From contig DAOVIC010000010.1 in the NCBI GenBank assembly GCA_030671565.1, positions 1 to 18,140 on the forward strand: 18,140 nt of DNA. The letters are read 5' to 3'. The notes under the pieces were generated by a model. That model saw nothing but the letters and a program-made list of their open reading frames with translations, was not told the origin of the DNA and did not search any database. This document shows, in pieces, positions 1-7,107 of this stretch. This DNA is from Anaerohalosphaeraceae bacterium. Lineage in GTDB: Bacteria; Planctomycetota; Phycisphaerae; Sedimentisphaerales; Anaerohalosphaeraceae. Positions within the stretch are counted from its first letter, which is position 1. Each line of letters begins with the position of its first letter. Both the position numbers and the translations under genes were made by a program.

Positions 1-779
1 AATTCAGAACACTTGCCACAAATCCTCACGGTATGCTTTTACTGACCGGTCCTACCGGATGCGGCAAGACTTCCACCCTGTATTCTATTCTCCAGTTGCT
101 CAATACCCCGGAAAAGAATATCGTTACTGTTGAAAATCCGGTCGAATATCACCTTAAAGGTATCTCACAAATTCAGGTTAACGAGAAAGCCGGCGTAACT
201 TTTGCCTCAACGCTACGAAACATATTGCGACAGGATCCCGATGTTATCCTTATAGGCGAAATTCGGGATAGCGAAACTGCCGAGATAGCCGTCAGCGCTG
301 CACTGACCGGTCATCTTGTTTTAAGTACACTGCATACAAACGATGCAGTGGGCGCAATTTCTCGCCTGAACAGCCTCGGGATACCACCGTTCCTTGTGGC
401 TTCGTCACTTCTTGGAACGATTGCACAAAGACTTATCCGTACTACCTGCCCCAAATGCAAACAGGCATATACACCATCATCCGAAGATATTGAATTATTA
501 TCCGCTTCGTCAGAGAAACATGAAGATGTTCGGTTGTATAAAGGCCAGGGCTGTGAGTATTGTTACCAGACCGGTTATCACGGCCGAAAATCTATTTATG
601 AGATATTGTCTGTTTCGCCTGAAATACGCAGAATGATAACAGAATCAGCGACTGACGGCATTATAATGCAGCAGGCAATGAAAGATGGTATGAGGACACT
701 GTGCCAAAGCGGGACAACAGAAGTAATTAATGGCACAACAACGCTGGAAGAACTGGAACGCTATATTAAGATGGAATAG
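1..779 (+). CDS. GspE/PilB-type secretion/pilus assembly ATPase, C-terminal part (5' truncated by window)
   Basis: The reading frame is open from base 3, before the first ATG at 33, so the gene starts outside the window and only about the last 258 residues are seen. These carry the whole catalytic core of a type II secretion/type IV pilus extension ATPase: Walker A GPTGCGKT directly after NPHG, an Asp box around VTVENPVEY, Walker B with [10 protein letters not shown], and the His box in [14 protein letters not shown] zinc-binding tetracysteine follows (CPKC, then CEYC about 40 residues later). In this family the hexamer hydrolyses ATP on the cytoplasmic face to drive pseudopilin assembly through GspF/PilC, which is encoded immediately downstream (start codon 4 bases after this stop). 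GspE, PilB and ComGA cannot be separated without the N-terminus. PilT retraction ATPases are less likely because they lack this C-terminal tetracysteine. Confidence 0.95.
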   Translation, partial: FRTLATNPHGMLLLTGPTGCGKTSTLYSILQLLNTPEKNIVTVENPVEYHLKGISQIQVNEKAGVTFASTLRNILRQDPDVILIGEIRDSETAEIAVSAALTGHLVLSTLHTNDAVGAISRLNSLGIPPFLVASSLLGTIAQRLIRTTCPKCKQAYTPSSEDIELLSASSEKHEDVRLYKGQGCEYCYQTGYHGRKSIYEILSVSPEIRRMITESATDGIIMQQAMKDGMRTLCQSGTTEVINGTTTLEELERYIKME

Positions 780-783
780 GGCG

Positions 784-1989
784 ATGACAACGGTATACGA
801 GTTTACGGCGAGAAATGAAAATGGAGAGGAGTTCACCGGCACTCGCGCTAATGTTGACAGCGTTGCTATGCTCAGCGAAGAACTGGCTAAGATGGGCGAT
901 ACGCTCCTCAAGGCCAAACGAAGTAAAGGCAAGACAAAGAAACGTCCAAAAATAAAGCAGGATGAAATAATAAACTTTGTCTACAAGTTTGGCACAATGT
1001 ATTCGGCAGGGCTGCCAATAACCCAATCACTTGAAGCAATCAGGCAAGAAACCGAAAACGATGCACTAAGATACATACTTGAGGATATCCAGCAAAGTGT
1101 AGAAACCGGAGCAACCTTAAAAGACGCTTTTCAAAAACACGGAAACCTATTCTCTAATTTCTTTATCGGAATGCTTGAGGTGGGTGAATCCGGCGGAAAA
1201 TTAGGCGAAACGCTCAAAATGGCCACAAGTTATATGGAAAAACAAGCCAATATCAAAGCTAAGATAAAGGCTGCTTTTGCTTACCCTATCATTGTAAGTA
1301 TTTTGTGTGTTGTTATAGTTTGTGCAGTAATAGTTTTTGTTATACCGGTATTTTCAAAATTATATGAACAATTAAACGCGGCCCTGCCCGGGCCTACACA
1401 ATTTCTTATCACTTTGAACACGATGATAGTAGAGTGGTGGGGGGTTGGTTTTTTAGGTATAGTCGGGGGAGTATTTGTATTACGTCGGCTCCTTAAAAAC
1501 CCACATTTCAGGGTTAAGCTGGATGCTTTTAAACTGAATATGCCGATTTTTGCCAAACTCAACCGTATGGTTGTTGTTTCCCGTTTTATGCGGACCTTTG
1601 CGATGCTGGTTTCGGCGGGCCTCCCATTTGAGGAGGCTTTGAAGGTTGCAGATGCCGTTGCCGATAATGCAAAAATTTCTAAAATAACCGACCAACTTCA
1701 GAAATCGATAGCAAAGGGGAATTCTATGGCGGATTCCCTGAGAGAACACGATATTTATCCCCCGACAATAATACAGCTTATTGCAGCCGGAGAAGAGGTG
1801 GGAGCCTTGACAGAGATGCTTGACAAAGGCGTCGATTTTCTTGATAAAGAGATCGAGCGGAAAACAAGATCTTTGTTGGTAAAACTGGAGCCGATAATGA
1901 CGCTTGTAATGGCAGTTATCGTTGGCTTTATTCTCATAGGCGTGTATTTACCGATGTTTGATTACATTGCTCATCTCAATTCCAAGTAA
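784..1989 (+). CDS. GspF/PilC-type inner-membrane platform protein
   Basis: This 401-residue protein has the usual length and layout of GspF/PilC: a short N-terminal region beginning MTTVYEFTARNENG, then two homologous T2SSF helical domains. The first has FGTMYSAGLPITQSLEAI and LEVGESGGKLGETL; the second has FMRTFAMLVSAGLPFEEAL and IAAGEEVGALTEML. Hydrophobic segments lie near residues 165-195, 220-245 and 370-395, the last ending in the typical YLPMFDYI. In the family it sits in the inner membrane and couples the assembly ATPase to pseudopilin polymerisation. An in-frame ATG exists at 730, but it lies inside the ATPase gene. The ATG at 784 gives the standard N-terminus and sits just after the upstream stop, so translational coupling is likely. 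A run of 14 A residues follows the stop codon (1994-2007). Confidence 0.95.
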   Translation: MTTVYEFTARNENGEEFTGTRANVDSVAMLSEELAKMGDTLLKAKRSKGKTKKRPKIKQDEIINFVYKFGTMYSAGLPITQSLEAIRQETENDALRYILEDIQQSVETGATLKDAFQKHGNLFSNFFIGMLEVGESGGKLGETLKMATSYMEKQANIKAKIKAAFAYPIIVSILCVVIVCAVIVFVIPVFSKLYEQLNAALPGPTQFLITLNTMIVEWWGVGFLGIVGGVFVLRRLLKNPHFRVKLDAFKLNMPIFAKLNRMVVVSRFMRTFAMLVSAGLPFEEALKVADAVADNAKISKITDQLQKSIAKGNSMADSLREHDIYPPTIIQLIAAGEEVGALTEMLDKGVDFLDKEIERKTRSLLVKLEPIMTLVMAVIVGFILIGVYLPMFDYIAHLNSK

Positions 1990-2097
1990 TTTCAAAAAAA
2001 AAAAAAACTCCAAAAGTCGTTGAAATATTATGCCGATGTACGAAGGTGGAGGCATGGGCTCTGGTAAAAAGAAAGATTCAGGGATAGAAGAAAGGGT

Positions 2098-2415
2098 ATG
2101 GAAGTGCGTAGAAAAAAAGGTTTTACATTAGTTGAACTTATAATTGTGGTATTGATCTTAGGTGCGCTTGCCTCAATTGCAATTCCACGGTTCATCGCAG
2201 GAAGCCAGAATGCCAATGAAAATGCCTGCGCCGGCAATGTTGAAATATTGAATACTCAGCTTGAGATATGGTCAGCGATGAACAATTACACTTACCCGGC
2301 GAATTTGGAAGTGCTTACCTCAAATAAGACTTATTTTCCACGCGGTGCACCTTCATGTCCACTGAGTGGAACTTATAGCTTAAATGGCGATGATGTAGTT
2401 GTATGCAGTCACTAA
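2098..2415 (+). CDS. Major-type pseudopilin (GspG/ComGC-like prepilin)
   Basis: This 105-residue prepilin has a short basic leader (MEVRRKKG), a G/F cleavage site at residues 8-9 followed by TLVE with the conserved Glu at mature position 5, and a hydrophobic helix to about residue 30. The C-terminal part has a CP-type end (GAPSCPLSGTYSLNGD, final CSH), a pattern seen in short ComGC/GspG-like pilins that end in a disulphide loop. In the family, prepilin peptidase cleaves and N-methylates the protein, which then polymerises into the pseudopilus. No prepilin peptidase is in this window. A Shine-Dalgarno-like GAAAGGG precedes the ATG. It is the first of three consecutive prepilins and its 3' end is very close to the next gene. 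Whether the system secretes proteins, makes pili or imports DNA cannot be told from this window. Confidence 0.93.
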   Translation: MEVRRKKGFTLVELIIVVLILGALASIAIPRFIAGSQNANENACAGNVEILNTQLEIWSAMNNYTYPANLEVLTSNKTYFPRGAPSCPLSGTYSLNGDDVVVCSH

Positions 2416-2462
2416 AATACAATCTTGCTTGCCCTGATACATCGCACGAAGGAAGCGTGTGC

Positions 2463-2921
2463 ATGGTTACAAAAAAGAAAGCATTTACACTCGTAGAGTT
2501 AATCCTGATACTTCTTCTATTGGCAGTGGTCTCGGCTATTTGCATACCGAGACTCAATTTCGCTGCTGTTTCAAATCAAAACACTGAGTGTCTGGTCAGC
2601 AAGATCGTTACTGATCTTCGGCATACACGCACACTTGCAATGTCCAATGCCGCAAACAATACGGCAGGTTTTGCACTAAACATAATAGGATCAGCCGGCA
2701 ATCTCTCGTATGAAATTGTAAACCTTGATACCGGAACAACGCTGAATTCGTACACGATCAGCTCAGATATCAACTGCACAGGAGGACGTCAATTTGAATT
2801 TGCTCCATCGGGAAATTTGCTGGGAGGAAGCGATACCGAGTTTAACATTGCCGGTGGTGGGGTAAGTTTTACAATCACTGTTGTTTCGATAACAGGTATG
2901 GTGAGATATACAGAGGACTGA
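2463..2921 (+). CDS. Prepilin-like minor pseudopilin (GspH/ComGD-like)
   Basis: The protein is 152 residues from the ATG at 2463, which has AAGGAAG upstream. The frame extends back to an ATG at 2403, but that version would put 27 residues before the cleavage site and lacks a ribosome binding site, so 2463 is preferred. The leader is MVTKKKA, then FTLVE and a hydrophobic helix to about residue 30. The residue before the cleavage point is Ala instead of the usual Gly. After the helix comes SKIVTDLRHTRTLAMSNAANN, the GspH-like region that follows the helix in minor pseudopilins, then a beta-rich C-terminal half. The likely role is in the tip complex that starts the pseudopilus. It is in one operon with the prepilins on either side. 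Confidence 0.88.
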   Translation: MVTKKKAFTLVELILILLLLAVVSAICIPRLNFAAVSNQNTECLVSKIVTDLRHTRTLAMSNAANNTAGFALNIIGSAGNLSYEIVNLDTGTTLNSYTISSDINCTGGRQFEFAPSGNLLGGSDTEFNIAGGGVSFTITVVSITGMVRYTED

Positions 2922-2926
2922 TCAAA

Positions 2927-3346
2927 ATGACATCTCCGATCAGCCATCGAAAAATGACCGTTAACAATCGTTTTACCGGTTTCACCTTCACCGAGGTCAT
3001 CACCGCTTCCCTTCTGCTGATTGTTGCGATCGTACCAATACTGAGAGGGTTGTCTATCACTCACTTTCACAACAAGGTTATTAAATACAAAACCCGAAGC
3101 CTTACACTTGCTCAGTCCAAACTTGACAGGATAAAAGTACGCTCTGTATACCACTACAATGATACATTCAGCCAGAACGATTTATCTCTTGACGGGTTAT
3201 ACCTTTGCAACGTTGATGAGGCCGCTGCCGAGAAAAACCTCAAAAAAATAACCGTTTCCGTCGGATACGATTTTAACAAAAACGACCAACTTGCAAACGA
3301 TGAAATACTCGTTACTCTTAGCACTTACATTGCCAGAAGATGGTGA
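2927..3346 (+). CDS. Prepilin-like minor pseudopilin (GspI/ComGE-like)
   Basis: This 139-residue protein starts 5 bases after the preceding stop, with AGAGGA as a ribosome binding site. It has an 18-residue leader ending in G, then FTFTEV with the conserved Glu at mature position 5 and a hydrophobic helix (ASLLLIVAIVPILRGL). The helix contains a Pro, as is common in pilins. The segment after it (KYKTRSLTLAQSKLDRIKV) resembles the alpha-helical stretch of GspI/PilV proteins, and the rest is short and polar with an acidic middle. It is probably a minor subunit. The exact family (I, J or PilV) is not certain. It is the last gene of the secretion/pilus operon seen here; no GspK, GspD or GspL/M homologues follow. 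Confidence 0.82.
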   Translation: MTSPISHRKMTVNNRFTGFTFTEVITASLLLIVAIVPILRGLSITHFHNKVIKYKTRSLTLAQSKLDRIKVRSVYHYNDTFSQNDLSLDGLYLCNVDEAAAEKNLKKITVSVGYDFNKNDQLANDEILVTLSTYIARRW

Positions 3347-3421
3347 ATTTGTTGTGTTCTTTTGTATTTAGGCTTAAATCGCTCAAAATTTACATAATGA
3401 CTACTCTGCTTTGTACCGATA

Positions 3422-3463
3422 TATCCTAAAGCGGGAAAATTATGCTCTGGAATAATTAGGATA
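3422..3463 (+). promoter_or_regulatory. Two-part inverted repeat directly upstream of the kinase ribosome binding site
   Basis: TATCCTAA at 3422-3429 is matched exactly by TTAGGATA at 3456-3463. Inside it AATTAT (3438-3443) can pair with ATAATT (3452-3457), leaving an 8-base loop. The last base of the outer arm abuts the AAAGGAG Shine-Dalgarno of the kinase, whose ATG is at 3478. It could be an operator or a leader hairpin. It is not a normal intrinsic terminator, since no T run follows and the stem is AT-rich. Confidence 0.4.
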
Positions 3464-3477
3464 AAGGAGTAATCGCA

Positions 3478-5349
3478 ATGAATGAGCTTCAACAGCAAAA
3501 ACGGGAAAGGATCAAAATGCCGATCCGTCATAAGATAACGATCTATATGGCGGTATTGATTTGTATCACTATTGGGATAAACACTTTTACAACAGTCAGA
3601 ACTGAAACAAAAATTCTCACTAACAAAACCATTCATGAAAATAAGCGTTTAGTTCGGAATATTGCTTTCCGTATTAAAAAATCGGTTTTTGTTTCAAATC
3701 GGACGCATGCAGAAGATATCCTTGCCGACCCGGCCATAAGTGAAAACATTGCGATGACTTATATCAAGATAGTCAAGCCGGACGGTAAAGTTTACATGGC
3801 CAATGAGAAATCCTTTCTCGGAGAAACGATTGACTCAACTCTTTTGGTTGACCAGGAGAATGTAATAATCGATTATTTTTTCCCGCAACAAAAACAGTAT
3901 GGGGTATTGGTAGTTCATCCTGTTATGGTAGGTAATGAAAGATGGCATGTTGTTGCAGGTTTTCCTCCCATACAAATCAAAACAACCATAAGGTTTTTAA
4001 TTCTTCAAAATTTGATATCGGGAAGTTTTGTTATTTTATTAGGAACATTTGTTTCGTTTTTCTTTGCCAAAAAGATTTGCGATCCTATCATCAAACTTAC
4101 CAGAGCGGCTAAAATTATATCTGATGGCGACTTAACCCACCGCGTAACGACTAATGCACAGGATGAAGTGGGAGAGCTTGCCAAAACTTTTAACGATATG
4201 GCTGTTAAATTAAAGGAATCTCATACAAACTTAGAGGAAAAAGTAGAAGAACTCGCAGATGAGAAGGACCTGTTGAGCATCACCTTAGGCGGTATGAGCG
4301 AAGGCCTTATAGCGGTGGATGTTAACCGACGGATAATTCTGTTTAACACCGTTGCGGAGGATCTTTGCGGTTGGGAATTTAAGGAAGTCGATGGAAAACT
4401 CGTAGACGACGTCTTTCAGATTGTTAACGAACAAACCAAAGAACCGACCGAAAACCCAATCGCCAGGGCTTTGCAATCGGGAGAGACTGAATGTGGAACA
4501 AAAAACGACGTTCTTCTGTCGAGAGATGGCTGCGAGTGCCCTGTTTATGCCAGTGCCGCGCCGATCCGCAAAGATGAAGGGGCGGTTATCGGGGTTGTTA
4601 TGGTATTTCGTGACGTATCTTATGAGCGAGAAATTGATCATATGAAAACTGATTTCGTTTCTTCGGTATCGCATGAATTGCGTACACCTTTGACCTCGAT
4701 CAAGGCATATACGGATACGATACTGCGCGATAGCAATATGCCGGAGGAAACGAAGTCGCAGTTCTTAGTTATTGTCAGTGAAGAAGCAGACCGCCTGGCT
4801 ACTCTGATCGAAGATCTGCTGGAAGTGTCAAGAATAGAATCCGGAACTATTAAAATTGAACAGGAGTTTGTGGATATCGCAGGGATTACCCAAAAAGTCC
4901 TGATAGCTTTGGAACCATTAGCGGAAAAAAAGAATATCCAATTGGAAGCGAATATTCCTGACGAACTTCCCAAGTTACAGGCTGACGAAAGCAAAATTGA
5001 GTCAGTCATTGTAAATCTGCTCAATAATGCAATTAAATTTACTCCTGAACATGGGCAAGTGTCTATTTGCACGGAAATCGCAAACGACGAAATGCTCATA
5101 CGTATTAGCGATACAGGTATGGGAATGCCCAAAGAAGCCCTGCCAAAAATATTTAACCGTTTCTACAGAGTAAATCGGCCGGGAAAACAGATCCAGGGGA
5201 CGGGCTTAGGGCTTTCTATAGTTAACAAAATCGTTGCGATGCACAACGGCAGAATTGAGGTCGAAAGCGAAGTAGATCAGGGAACAACGTTTACAATTTT
5301 TCTGCCGTTAATCTCACAGCAGGTGCAGGAAACCGTAGCTACATATTGA
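3478..5349 (+). CDS. Membrane sensor histidine kinase (Cache-like sensor, HAMP, PAS, HisKA, HATPase)
   Basis: This 623-residue kinase has the VicK/WalK/PhoR layout. There is a membrane helix at about 20-37, an extracytoplasmic sensor at 38-172 with a Cache-like strand pattern (IKIVKPDGKVYMA), and a second helix at about 173-197. HAMP follows at about 198-250, then a coiled-coil linker and a PAS domain at about 265-385. The HisKA domain has phosphoacceptor His399 in SSVSHELRTPL. The ATPase domain has an N box ending NLLNNAIKF (513-521), a G1 box DTGMGMP (545-551) and a G2 box GTGLGL (574-579). All catalytic motifs are intact. The start is supported by AAAGGAG nine bases upstream. A receiver protein is encoded about 300 bases downstream on the same strand and is a plausible partner. 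The signal is unknown. Confidence 0.94.
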   Translation: MNELQQQKRERIKMPIRHKITIYMAVLICITIGINTFTTVRTETKILTNKTIHENKRLVRNIAFRIKKSVFVSNRTHAEDILADPAISENIAMTYIKIVKPDGKVYMANEKSFLGETIDSTLLVDQENVIIDYFFPQQKQYGVLVVHPVMVGNERWHVVAGFPPIQIKTTIRFLILQNLISGSFVILLGTFVSFFFAKKICDPIIKLTRAAKIISDGDLTHRVTTNAQDEVGELAKTFNDMAVKLKESHTNLEEKVEELADEKDLLSITLGGMSEGLIAVDVNRRIILFNTVAEDLCGWEFKEVDGKLVDDVFQIVNEQTKEPTENPIARALQSGETECGTKNDVLLSRDGCECPVYASAAPIRKDEGAVIGVVMVFRDVSYEREIDHMKTDFVSSVSHELRTPLTSIKAYTDTILRDSNMPEETKSQFLVIVSEEADRLATLIEDLLEVSRIESGTIKIEQEFVDIAGITQKVLIALEPLAEKKNIQLEANIPDELPKLQADESKIESVIVNLLNNAIKFTPEHGQVSICTEIANDEMLIRISDTGMGMPKEALPKIFNRFYRVNRPGKQIQGTGLGLSIVNKIVAMHNGRIEVESEVDQGTTFTIFLPLISQQVQETVATY

Positions 5350-5369
5350 TTTATCAAAGTCCGCCACCA

Positions 5370-5399
5370 AAAACCCGATTTGCTCATTGCCGGGGTTTT
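5370..5399 (+). terminator. Weak stem-loop after the kinase gene
   Basis: AAAACCC (5370-5376) pairs with GGGTTTT (5393-5399) across a 16-base loop, just after the kinase stop. The T run is only four bases and the loop is large, so this is at best a weak terminator or an attenuating structure between the kinase and the response regulator. Confidence 0.3.
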
Positions 5400-5646
5400 G
5401 AAATGACCGATTGGGCCTTAAAGGTATTAAATCTACAGGGAGATGTGTAAGTTTTTTGCGGGCAAAGCGTTATCTGCAAAGCGGCGGCTTAGGAGGCGTT
5501 AAAAATAAAGTTTTTCCTTCTTTTGGAGCCTTTTTTGACCGATACTATTTAAGTTGGAGCCCCTTTGAGCAAAAAAGCCGGCAAAGCGGATCAGGTTACA
5601 TGGGAAATTAAATGAAGAATGCTATAGACATTGTGGAGGTACTGAT
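5400..5646. other. Non-coding spacer between kinase and response regulator
   Basis: No convincing gene is seen. A 66-codon frame with a TTG start at 5411 has no ribosome binding site and no protein-like pattern. The stretch contains GCAAAGCG three times (5462-5469, 5476-5483, 5581-5588) and TTGGAGCC twice (5523-5530, 5554-5561, 31 bases apart, about three helical turns). A good ribosome binding site, GTGGAGGT, closes it just before the regulator. The spacer may hold a promoter or binding sites, but no clear -35/-10 pair was found. Confidence 0.35.
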
Positions 5647-6057
5647 ATGGAGCCGTTGATAACAGTTTTGCTGATAGATGACGAAAAGCATATTCACCGG
5701 ATCGTAAAGTATAACCTGGAACTTGAAGGTTTTACGGTAAATACCGCTGAAAGTGGTAAGGTTGGACTTGAAATGCTTCGCAGCATGAAGGAAAAACCCG
5801 ACGTTATATTATTAGACAAAATGATGCCGAAAATGGATGGGCTAGAGGTTTTGCAAGCGATCAGAGAAGACTCTAAGCTTGAGAATATACCTGTGATCAT
5901 GTTTACAGCCAAACGGGAAGTAGGTGATATGAAGGATGCTTTTGAAGCCTGGGCAAATGGTTACATAACCAAACCTTTCGATCCGGAAACGCTGGGAGAT
6001 AGGATCAAGAAAAAACTAATACGCATTGGGTTTTGTTCTCGTGCCGTAAAATTATAA
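5647..6057 (+). CDS. Receiver-only response regulator (CheY-like)
   Basis: This 136-residue protein consists of one receiver domain. It has the acidic pair Asp11-Asp12, phosphoacceptor Asp57 in ILLDKMMPKMDG, the switch Thr87 (IMFTAK) and the conserved Lys109-Pro110 (TKPF). These residues show a functional phospho-acceptor. There is no DNA-binding or enzymatic output domain, so it would act through protein contacts or as part of a phosphorelay. The natural phosphodonor candidate is the kinase encoded just upstream. The last about 15 residues (IRIGFCSRAVKL) do not look like a normal receiver end, and the next frame, overlapping by 25 bases, begins a second receiver. The 3' end may therefore have been altered by a frameshift or deletion. 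Confidence 0.88.
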   Translation: MEPLITVLLIDDEKHIHRIVKYNLELEGFTVNTAESGKVGLEMLRSMKEKPDVILLDKMMPKMDGLEVLQAIREDSKLENIPVIMFTAKREVGDMKDAFEAWANGYITKPFDPETLGDRIKKKLIRIGFCSRAVKL

Positions 6058-6269
6058 AACCGCAAGTTTTGCGGATTCGTTTAGAAAATTTAATAGTCGA
6101 TGACGAAAAAGACACTTTACTGCTGCTTGATAAACAATTGACCACAGCCGGATACGCAGTTATTACCGCAGATAGCTTCGTAGCAGACGGGCAACTCTAC
6201 GAACTCGACGGCGATTATTACCAGATGTTCGACATAGAAGAAATGCTGATAGACATAGAAGCAGAATAA
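6033..6269 (+). pseudogene. Truncated second receiver-domain fragment
   Basis: This 78-codon frame has a TTG as its only upstream start. From about residue 20 it reads LIVDDEKDTLLLLDKQLTTAGYAV, the first strand, first helix and second strand of a receiver domain with its acidic pair. The sequence then changes to an acidic, unrelated tail (ELDGDYYQMFDIEEM). The phosphoacceptor Asp, the Thr and the Lys of a receiver are all missing, so it cannot be phosphorylated in the normal way. It overlaps the preceding regulator by 25 bases and is followed at once by a terminator. The simplest reading is the remains of a tandem regulator whose middle was deleted, joining its head to the tail of another reading frame. 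A real small protein is the less likely alternative. Confidence 0.5.
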
Positions 6270-6275
6270 AATAAC

Positions 6276-6320
6276 AGGTGGAAAGAGAAAACGTCACAAG
6301 CCCTTTTCCTCCACCTTTTT
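6276..6320 (+). terminator. Intrinsic terminator after the response-regulator region
   Basis: AGGTGGA (6276-6282) pairs with TCCACCT (6310-6316). The pairing can be extended through purine/pyrimidine stretches with a small bulge, and TTTTT (6316-6320) follows. It sits 7 bases after the receiver fragment's stop and closes this transcription unit. Confidence 0.6.
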
Positions 6321-6397
6321 ACATCCCGCCCCAGCCCTCTGCGAAAGAATCCAGACCAAAAACACAAGAATTCCTGTTTTTCCTGTAACATTCCCCT

Positions 6398-6403
6398 TAT
6401 AAT
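6398..6403 (+). promoter_or_regulatory. Candidate -10 box for the ClpP-like gene
   Basis: There is a perfect TATAAT about 80 bases before the start codon and downstream of a terminator, so a new promoter is expected here. No good -35 hexamer lies 16-18 bases upstream, so the call rests on the -10 box and the context. Confidence 0.35.
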
Positions 6404-6483
6404 TGTGTCTGTATTACAGTAAACCGCGTTTTTCACATTTAATGAATCAGTTTTAGGGAAGAAGGTCAGATAAGAGGATAATT

Positions 6484-7107
6484 ATGCGTAAGGTCACAGT
6501 ATTGCTGGTGTTATGTTGTACTTTTCTCAATGGTTGCATGAAAGCTAATGTTAATCTTAATAGCCTTGCAAAATCATTTCGCAGCTATGAAATAGGTAAA
6601 TTGCCCTTTGACCCTGAGAATCCGTTTCTTCAGAGACGAACAATCTTTTTAAGTGGAGATATAAATTTTTCCGTAGCTCAGACTATAAGTGAACAACTTC
6701 TATACCTTGACAGGCAGCCTGGCCAGGAACCTATCAAATTGCTCATTAACTCTGGCGGTGGTGAGAGTACAGCATATATGGCAATCAGAAATACAATAAA
6801 AAGCATTGATACCCCCATCGACACAGTCAATGTTGGGTTTTGCGGATCAAATGCTTTTGCTCTATGTCAATCTGCAACAGGTAAGCGTTACGCATGCGAA
6901 GGGTCTGTATTTTTGATCCATGAACATAAGGGCAAGCCTCAAAAGCTTGTCCAAATGTATAACAAAGACCTGGAAGAGCTTATCCGGACTCGCTGTAATG
7001 TTCCTGTAGATTGGCTTCCTATAGGAAAACGTGAGCTTATCTTCTCTGCAGAAGACGCACTAAAATACCAAGTCGTCGATGAAGTCATAACAAAAATAAA
7101 CCTTTAA
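6484..7107 (+). CDS. ClpP-fold serine protease-like lipoprotein
   Basis: This 207-residue protein has an N-terminal lipoprotein signal (basic MRK, hydrophobic core, LNGC with Cys18), so it is expected outside the cytoplasm. The rest follows the ClpP/SppA-like crotonase fold: IFLSGDINFSVAQ, then LLINSGGGEST in the oxyanion-strand position, then GSNAFAL placing Ser122 at the nucleophile position. LIHEH follows with His146, and a C-terminal REL.FSAEDALKYQVVDEV matches the ClpP segment ending in EAxxYGLVD. In that segment the catalytic Asp of ClpP aligns with Glu184, so the triad would be Ser-His-Glu. Exported ClpP-like proteins of this kind are not the classical cytosolic ClpP, which works with ClpX or ClpA. 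AGAGGA precedes the ATG. It is transcribed alone and its substrate is unknown. A pseudo-protease role is possible. Confidence 0.85.
   Translation: MRKVTVLLVLCCTFLNGCMKANVNLNSLAKSFRSYEIGKLPFDPENPFLQRRTIFLSGDINFSVAQTISEQLLYLDRQPGQEPIKLLINSGGGESTAYMAIRNTIKSIDTPIDTVNVGFCGSNAFALCQSATGKRYACEGSVFLIHEHKGKPQKLVQMYNKDLEELIRTRCNVPVDWLPIGKRELIFSAEDALKYQVVDEVITKINL

Noticed and set aside
5411..5611. 66-codon + strand frame between kinase and regulator
   Set aside because: It has a TTG start without a ribosome binding site, a low-complexity translation and no known motif; the spacer is better read as non-coding.
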